In this document: piece by piece, positions 5,379 through 9,783 of the stretch
How positions within the stretch are numbered: the first letter of the stretch is position 1
How the letters are laid out: each line of letters starts with the position of its first letter
Made by a program: the position numbers and the translations under genes
Notes under the pieces: generated by a model
Told to the model about the DNA's origin: nothing
The model's database searches: none
The model's input: only the letters and a program-made list of their open reading frames with translations
NCBI GenBank assembly: GCA_015062715.1
Contig: SUUD01000053.1
Coordinates: forward strand, 1 to 9,783
DNA length: 9,783 nucleotides
From: Olsenella sp.
GTDB taxonomy: Bacteria > Actinomycetota > Coriobacteriia > Coriobacteriales > Atopobiaceae
Direction of reading: 5' to 3'

Positions 5379-8246
5379 ATGGCAAGCCCGTATGAGGTCC
5401 AGCCCACCCGGCGCGAGGGCGCCCGCCGCAACACCGAGCTGCTGCTGTTGCTCGCCGGCTCGCTGCCGGTGCTGCTGCTCTATGCGCTCTTCGTCATCAA
5501 CACCGGCGCCGAGCTCACGGTGCAGACGCTCACCGTGCCCCTCGGCCTGCTCGTGGCCTTCACCATCGCGCACGTCGCGATCAGGTTCCTCGCCCCGGCC
5601 GCCGATCCGGCCATCCTGCCCATCGTCTTCGTGCTTTCCGGCGTGGGCATAGCCTTCGTGACCAGGCTCAAGCCCGATCTCGCGATAAACCAGGTCACCT
5701 GGCTGTTCGTGTCGGTCGCCGCCATGGTCGCGACCCTGGTCGTCGTGCCCAACCTCGACGAGCTCGCCCACTACAAGTACACCATCGGCCTCGCCGGCGT
5801 CGTCCTGCTGCTCATCCCCATGTTCTTCGGCACCGAGATCAGCGGCTCCAAGCTGTGGATCAAGGTCGGCGGCTTCTCGTTCCAACCCGGCGAGCTCGCC
5901 AAGATCCTCATCGTCCTGTTCCTCGCGAGCTACCTCGCCGAGAACCGCGAGATGCTCGCCGCGTCCTCGATTCACGTGGGGCCGCTCACCTTCCCGCGTC
6001 CTCGCATGCTCGCACCCCTGTTCGTCATGTGGGGCCTGTCGCTGCTCGTGGTGGTCTTCGAGCGCGACCTGGGCAGCGCGCTCTTGTTCTTCAGCATCTT
6101 CGTCGTCATGCTCTACGTCGCCACGGGCAGGCTCTCGTACGTCGTGGTCTCGTTCGTCCTGCTCGGCATAGGCGCCTTCGCGTGCTACCACCTGTTCGGG
6201 CACGTCAAGACCCGCTTCGACATCTGGGTTGACCCCTTCGTCGACCCGTCAGGCTCGGGCATGCAGATCGTGCAGTCGCTCTACTCGCTCGCCGACGGCG
6301 GCCTGGTGGGGTCTGGCATCGGCAAGGGCCTCCCCACGCTCATCCCCGTCGTCGAGAGCGACTTCATCTTCTCGGCCATCGGCGAGGAGATGGGCCTTCT
6401 GGGCGGCAGCGCGGTGCTCATCGCCTTCATGCTGCTGGCCGTGCGCGGCTTCGCCACCGCGGCGCGCGCCAAGTCGGACATGGCGGCCTTCACCGCGGCC
6501 GGCCTCATCACGAGCATCTCCCTGCAGGCGTTCATCATCGTGGGCGGCGTCACCAAGCTCCTGCCGCTCACCGGCGTGACCCTGCCCTTCATGAGCCAGG
6601 GCGGCAGCTCGCTGCTGTCGAGCTTCATCATCGTCGGGCTCCTGCTGCGCGCCGGCGACCAGGCCACGGGCCGCGACGCCGAGCTCGTGGGCGCCGGCGT
6701 CACCACGCCCGCCATGCGCCTGCAGGACCCGCTGGCCGCCGCCATCACCAAGGGCAGCCACGCCCGCGGGCGCTTCGGCCTCGTCACGACCGAGTCGGGC
6801 GTGCTGGGACGCGTCGCGCTGTCCAAGCGCCTGACCCTGCTCATCACCTGCTTCACGATCCTGTTCGCCGCCCTTATCGGCAACCTCACCTACATCCAGG
6901 TGGCCAGCGCCCAGTCGCTCCAGCACCGCCCCAACAACAACCACACGATCGCGCGCAGCGCCTACGTGCAGCGCGGGTCCATCATCAGCTCCGACGGGCA
7001 CACCCTGGCCGAGAGCGTCCGCAACGAGGACGGCTCCTACACGCGCACCTACCCCGCCGGCCAGCTGGCCGCCCACACCGTCGGCTATACGTCGGTGCAG
7101 TACGGCTCGACCGGCGTCGAGAACACCATGAACGAGACGCTCACCGGGCACGCCGACTTCTCGGACTGGCAGAGCGCCCTGTACTCGCTCGCCGGCATGC
7201 AGACTCCCGGCGACTCGGTGGTGCTCACCATCAACTCCGAGATGCAGGCCTCGTGCGAGCGCGCCCTCTCGGGCTACGTGGGGGCCATCGTGCTCATCGA
7301 CCCCTCGACCGGGGCGATCCTCGCCAAGGCGTCCTCGCCCTCGTTCACCTACGACCAGATCGGCGAGCTCATCCAGGGCGAGTCCGGCCAGGGCAACCTC
7401 ATCGACCGCTCGACCCAGACGCTCTACGCCCCGGGCTCCACCTACAAGGTCGTGACGCTCGCCGCGGCACTCGACCAGGGCGTCGCCTCCCTCGACTCGA
7501 CGTTCGACGCCCCCGCCGAGATGACCATCGGCAACGCACAGGTCACCAACAACGACATGGAGTCCTTCGGCACGATCACCCTGCGCGAGGCGCTCGCCCA
7601 GTCGGCCAACACCGCCTTCGCGCAGCTCGGGGTCCAGGTCGGGGCTCGCCCGCTCGTCGACTACTCGCAGGCCTTCGGCTATGGGTCCTCGCTGGGCCAG
7701 GACTTCTCGAGCGTCGAGTCGCTCATGCCCAACCCGGACGAGATGACCGAGTGGGAGACCGCCTGGGCGGCCTGCGGCCAGCCGGTGGGCGAGCATGCGA
7801 GCCCCGCGGGCCCGCAGGCCACCGTCATGCAGGACGCCGTGGTGGCGGCGACCATCGCCAACGGCGGCGTGGTCCTCAACCCCTACGTCGTCGACCACGT
7901 GCTCTCGCCCGAGGGCGTCACGGTGGCCACCACCATGCCCCAGGCCATAGGCCAGCCCGTCTCGCCCGAGACGGTCCAGGCCCTCAAGGAGGCCATGCTC
8001 GAGGTGGTCCAGAACGGCACGGGATACGCCGCCTCCGTGCCGGGCATCAAGGTTGCCGGCAAGACGGGAACCGCGCAGGTGGCGGATGGCATGAACTCAC
8101 TCTTCCTGGGTTTCGCCCCCTATGACCAGCCGACGATCGCCATCGCCGTCTGCATAGAGGGACAGGGCGAGGACGTGAGGGGCGCCGCGACGTACATCGC
8201 GGGGCAGGTCCTCACCGAGGCCCTCGAGGTCCAGGGGCGGGGATAG
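5379..8246 (+). CDS. rodA-pbpA: RodA/FtsW-type SEDS glycosyltransferase fused to class B penicillin-binding protein
   Basis: 955 residues in one uninterrupted frame; ATG 2 bases after the phosphatase stop, with AAGGTGGG upstream. Residues about 20-425 are a SEDS glycan-strand polymerase with about 12 membrane segments. It carries QPGELAK (169-175), ERDLG with the likely catalytic Asp230, the ESDFIFSAIGEEMG region (326-339), and the PLTGVTLPFMSQGGSS signature (396-411). A cytosolic linker (about 426-483) leads to one membrane segment (484-505) and then a periplasmic transpeptidase: short N-terminal part with RGSIISSDG (532-540), SxxK as STYK with catalytic Ser687 and Lys690, SAN (742-744), KTG (895-897). 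Lipid II is polymerised and then crosslinked on the outer face of the membrane. In mycobacteria rodA and pbpA are separate adjacent genes at this position. The topology (RodA C-terminus and PBP N-terminus both cytosolic) lets the fusion work. RodA is named rather than FtsW from context only. Confidence 0.95.
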   Translation: MASPYEVQPTRREGARRNTELLLLLAGSLPVLLLYALFVINTGAELTVQTLTVPLGLLVAFTIAHVAIRFLAPAADPAILPIVFVLSGVGIAFVTRLKPDLAINQVTWLFVSVAAMVATLVVVPNLDELAHYKYTIGLAGVVLLLIPMFFGTEISGSKLWIKVGGFSFQPGELAKILIVLFLASYLAENREMLAASSIHVGPLTFPRPRMLAPLFVMWGLSLLVVVFERDLGSALLFFSIFVVMLYVATGRLSYVVVSFVLLGIGAFACYHLFGHVKTRFDIWVDPFVDPSGSGMQIVQSLYSLADGGLVGSGIGKGLPTLIPVVESDFIFSAIGEEMGLLGGSAVLIAFMLLAVRGFATAARAKSDMAAFTAAGLITSISLQAFIIVGGVTKLLPLTGVTLPFMSQGGSSLLSSFIIVGLLLRAGDQATGRDAELVGAGVTTPAMRLQDPLAAAITKGSHARGRFGLVTTESGVLGRVALSKRLTLLITCFTILFAALIGNLTYIQVASAQSLQHRPNNNHTIARSAYVQRGSIISSDGHTLAESVRNEDGSYTRTYPAGQLAAHTVGYTSVQYGSTGVENTMNETLTGHADFSDWQSALYSLAGMQTPGDSVVLTINSEMQASCERALSGYVGAIVLIDPSTGAILAKASSPSFTYDQIGELIQGESGQGNLIDRSTQTLYAPGSTYKVVTLAAALDQGVASLDSTFDAPAEMTIGNAQVTNNDMESFGTITLREALAQSANTAFAQLGVQVGARPLVDYSQAFGYGSSLGQDFSSVESLMPNPDEMTEWETAWAACGQPVGEHASPAGPQATVMQDAVVAATIANGGVVLNPYVVDHVLSPEGVTVATTMPQAIGQPVSPETVQALKEAMLEVVQNGTGYAASVPGIKVAGKTGTAQVADGMNSLFLGFAPYDQPTIAIAVCIEGQGEDVRGAATYIAGQVLTEALEVQGRG

Positions 8247-8282
8247 AATGGTTTCACACGTCGCGTGATGGGAGAACACGAC

Positions 8283-9783
8283 ATGGCAGGCAAGGTGCTC
8301 GGAGGACGCTACGCGATCCAGGACAAGGTGGGCTCAGGCGGCATGGCCGTCGTGTACCGTGGCCTCGACGAGGTGCTCGGCCGCACGGTGGCGATCAAGA
8401 CGATGCTGCCGCAGTACGCGAGCGACCCGTCGTTCGCCGCGCGCTTCAAGCAGGAGGCGCAGGCCGCGGCGGCGCTGCAGAGCCCCTACATCGTGAACGT
8501 CTATGACTGGGGCAAGGACGGCGACACCTACTACATCGTCATGGAGTACCTGCGCGGCACCGACCTCAAGAGCGGCATCCGCAAGCACGGCGCCCTCGAC
8601 TGCCGCAAGGTCGCGCAGATCGGCATGGAGATCTCCCAGGCCCTCTCCGTCGCCCACAAGCATGACATCATCCACCGAGACATCAAGCCGCAGAACATCA
8701 TGGTGCAGCCCGACGGCAACATCAAGGTGATGGACTTCGGCATCGCCCGGGCGAAGAACTCCCACCTCACCCAGGACAACAACGTGCTCGGCACCGCCCA
8801 CTACGTCTCCCCCGAGCAGACCCAGGGCAAGGAGCTCGGACCCACCTCCGACCTCTACTCTCTGGGCATCGTCATGTACGAGGCCGCCACGGGCGAGGTC
8901 CCGTTCAAGGGCGACGACGCCATCTCGGTCGCGCTCAAGCAGGTCAACGAGCAGCCCGTCCCGCCCAGCCAGCTCAACCCCAACGTCGACCCCCAGCTCG
9001 AGGCCATCATCCTCAAGTGCATGCAGAAGGACCCGGCCGCCCGCTTCCAGACGGCCGACGACCTCTCCAAGACCCTGCGCGACTACCTCGCCGGGCGCCT
9101 CGCCCAGGTCAACGTGGCGGTGGCCCCAGGCGTTGGCGCCACCACCGTGACCCCCGCAGGCGGCACGACCACGGTCCTCAACCCCGGCGAGGGCGCGACG
9201 CGCGTCCAGAAGCCCGTCGTCAACCGCGGTCAGCGCATCAACTCCAGCCCCTACGACAGCGAGGTCTCCACGACCAACCGCGGCGACCGCCACGGGGCTG
9301 GCAGGGCCATCATCGCCTTCCTCGCCGCCGCCGCGGTGCTCGCCGCCGTGTACTTTGGCGTCTCGTCGATCGTGAACGAGCGCAACGCGACGCAGCAGGT
9401 CCCCAACTTCATCGGCTACACCGAGGAGCAGGCCAAGGCCGAGCTCGAGGCCAACGAGTTCTTCGAGGTAGGGACCACCACCTACGAGTATGACGAGGAG
9501 GCCCCCGAGGGCGAAGTCATCGACCAGACCCCCGAGGCGGGCTCGGAGCAGACCAAGGGCACCCGGGTCAACCTGGTCGTCTCGAAGGGCGAGGAGCCTG
9601 CCAAGGAGGTTCAGGTCCCCAACCTGCTCAACATGACCCCCGAGCAGGCCGAGGCCGAGCTTGCCAAGAAGGGCCTGGTGGGCGTCGCGGGCGCCAACGT
9701 GAACGACGACCTCATCGAGGCCGGGCACGTGGCCAAGCAGTCCCCCACCGCCGGCTCCACCGCCAAGGAAGGCGACACCGTCA
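8283..9783 (+). CDS. pknB: PknB-like Ser/Thr kinase with PASTA repeats (3' end outside window)
   Basis: 500 codons are present and the frame runs off the window. ATG at 8283 is chosen because GGGAGAA (8270-8276) is well spaced; an in-frame ATG at 8268 lacks a ribosome site. Kinase domain about 10-268: GSGGMAVVY (17-25), Lys39, probable helix-C Glu58, HRDIKPQN (131-138), DFG (151-153), an activation loop with Thr163 and the GTAHYVSPE stretch containing Thr171, so this is a canonical RD kinase. The juxtamembrane region 281-335 is Thr-rich, with three similar motifs (GATTVTP, GTTTVLNP, GATRVQKP). One membrane segment lies at about 341-362. Outside the cell are one complete PASTA repeat (about 371-436) and a second, nearly complete one (from about 443). 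PASTA kinases sense muropeptides or lipid II and dimerise to autophosphorylate. It follows the peptidoglycan synthase after 36 bases. Confidence 0.96.
   Translation, partial: MAGKVLGGRYAIQDKVGSGGMAVVYRGLDEVLGRTVAIKTMLPQYASDPSFAARFKQEAQAAAALQSPYIVNVYDWGKDGDTYYIVMEYLRGTDLKSGIRKHGALDCRKVAQIGMEISQALSVAHKHDIIHRDIKPQNIMVQPDGNIKVMDFGIARAKNSHLTQDNNVLGTAHYVSPEQTQGKELGPTSDLYSLGIVMYEAATGEVPFKGDDAISVALKQVNEQPVPPSQLNPNVDPQLEAIILKCMQKDPAARFQTADDLSKTLRDYLAGRLAQVNVAVAPGVGATTVTPAGGTTTVLNPGEGATRVQKPVVNRGQRINSSPYDSEVSTTNRGDRHGAGRAIIAFLAAAAVLAAVYFGVSSIVNERNATQQVPNFIGYTEEQAKAELEANEFFEVGTTTYEYDEEAPEGEVIDQTPEAGSEQTKGTRVNLVVSKGEEPAKEVQVPNLLNMTPEQAEAELAKKGLVGVAGANVNDDLIEAGHVAKQSPTAGSTAKEGDTV

Noticed and set aside
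3859..5385. 508-residue minus-strand frame opposite the phosphatase
   Set aside because: It is a shadow frame rich in Val, Gly, Asp and His, without a start site or recognisable domain.
6249..7898. 549-residue minus-strand frame opposite the synthase fusion
   Set aside because: Shadow of a high-GC coding strand; the plus frame carries all the SEDS and PBP motifs.
8257..8267. CACG-TCG-CGTG hairpin in the gap before pknB as a terminator
   Set aside because: The stem is only 4 bp and no T run follows, so it is too weak to call.
8334..9728. 464-residue minus-strand frame opposite pknB
   Set aside because: Shadow frame; the plus frame is a complete kinase domain and continues into PASTA repeats.
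1..9783. CRISPR array, transposase, toxin-antitoxin or phage-defence genes
   Set aside because: I looked for short spaced repeats and for such proteins on both strands and saw none; the only repeats are the tRNA-end copies and local hairpins.

Overview
The window is GC-rich actinobacterial chromosome. The gene content and order (kinase, FhaA, FhaB, PP2C phosphatase, SEDS polymerase joined to a class B PBP, PASTA kinase) match the Ser/Thr phosphorylation and cell-wall locus that lies near the origin in Mycobacterium (fhaA-fhaB-pstP-rodA-pbpA-pknA-pknB). Here the kinase positions are rearranged and RodA is fused to the PBP. I infer a member of the Coriobacteriia (Olsenella/Atopobium/Collinsella-like) rather than a mycobacterium, from memory of similar loci and not from a search.

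Left part (1-558), read mainly on the minus strand. A tRNA-Leu(CAG) gene (389-303) has its own promoter and a perfect-palindrome terminator. About 57 bp comprising the tRNA 3' end, spacer and terminator recurs 170 bp further left as a 95% identical relic. A GC-rich, hairpin-rich segment separates the two copies. Left of the relic is a strong minus-strand promoter with a dyad over its -10/start region. It leads into the first 11 codons of a gene that runs off the window and begins like a TetR-family regulator. A divergent plus-strand promoter (480-509) drives the large operon.

Main part (559-9783), all plus strand, six genes in tight succession: (1) a Ser/Thr kinase with a divergent non-RD catalytic loop and a polytopic membrane C-terminus; (2) FhaA (DUF3662 plus FHA); (3) FhaB (one membrane segment plus FHA); (4) a membrane-anchored PP2C phosphatase with an extra N-terminal tail; (5) a 955-residue fusion of a RodA/FtsW-type glycan polymerase with a class B penicillin-binding protein; (6) PknB with extracellular PASTA repeats, cut by the window end. 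Two junctions are ATGA stop/start overlaps, one has the ribosome site overlapping the preceding stop, and one has a 2-base gap. Only the gap before pknB is longer (36 bases).

How the parts work together (family knowledge plus inference): PknB senses cell-wall fragments through PASTA repeats and phosphorylates targets on Thr. FhaA and FhaB dock on phosphothreonine, the phosphatase reverses the signal, and the RodA-PBP fusion is the peptidoglycan polymerase and crosslinker likely to be controlled. The first kinase probably supplies a second input. The best candidates for something unusual are the polytopic non-RD kinase, the one-chain polymerase/crosslinker, the phosphatase N-terminal tail, and the tRNA-end duplication with a partly inverted interior.
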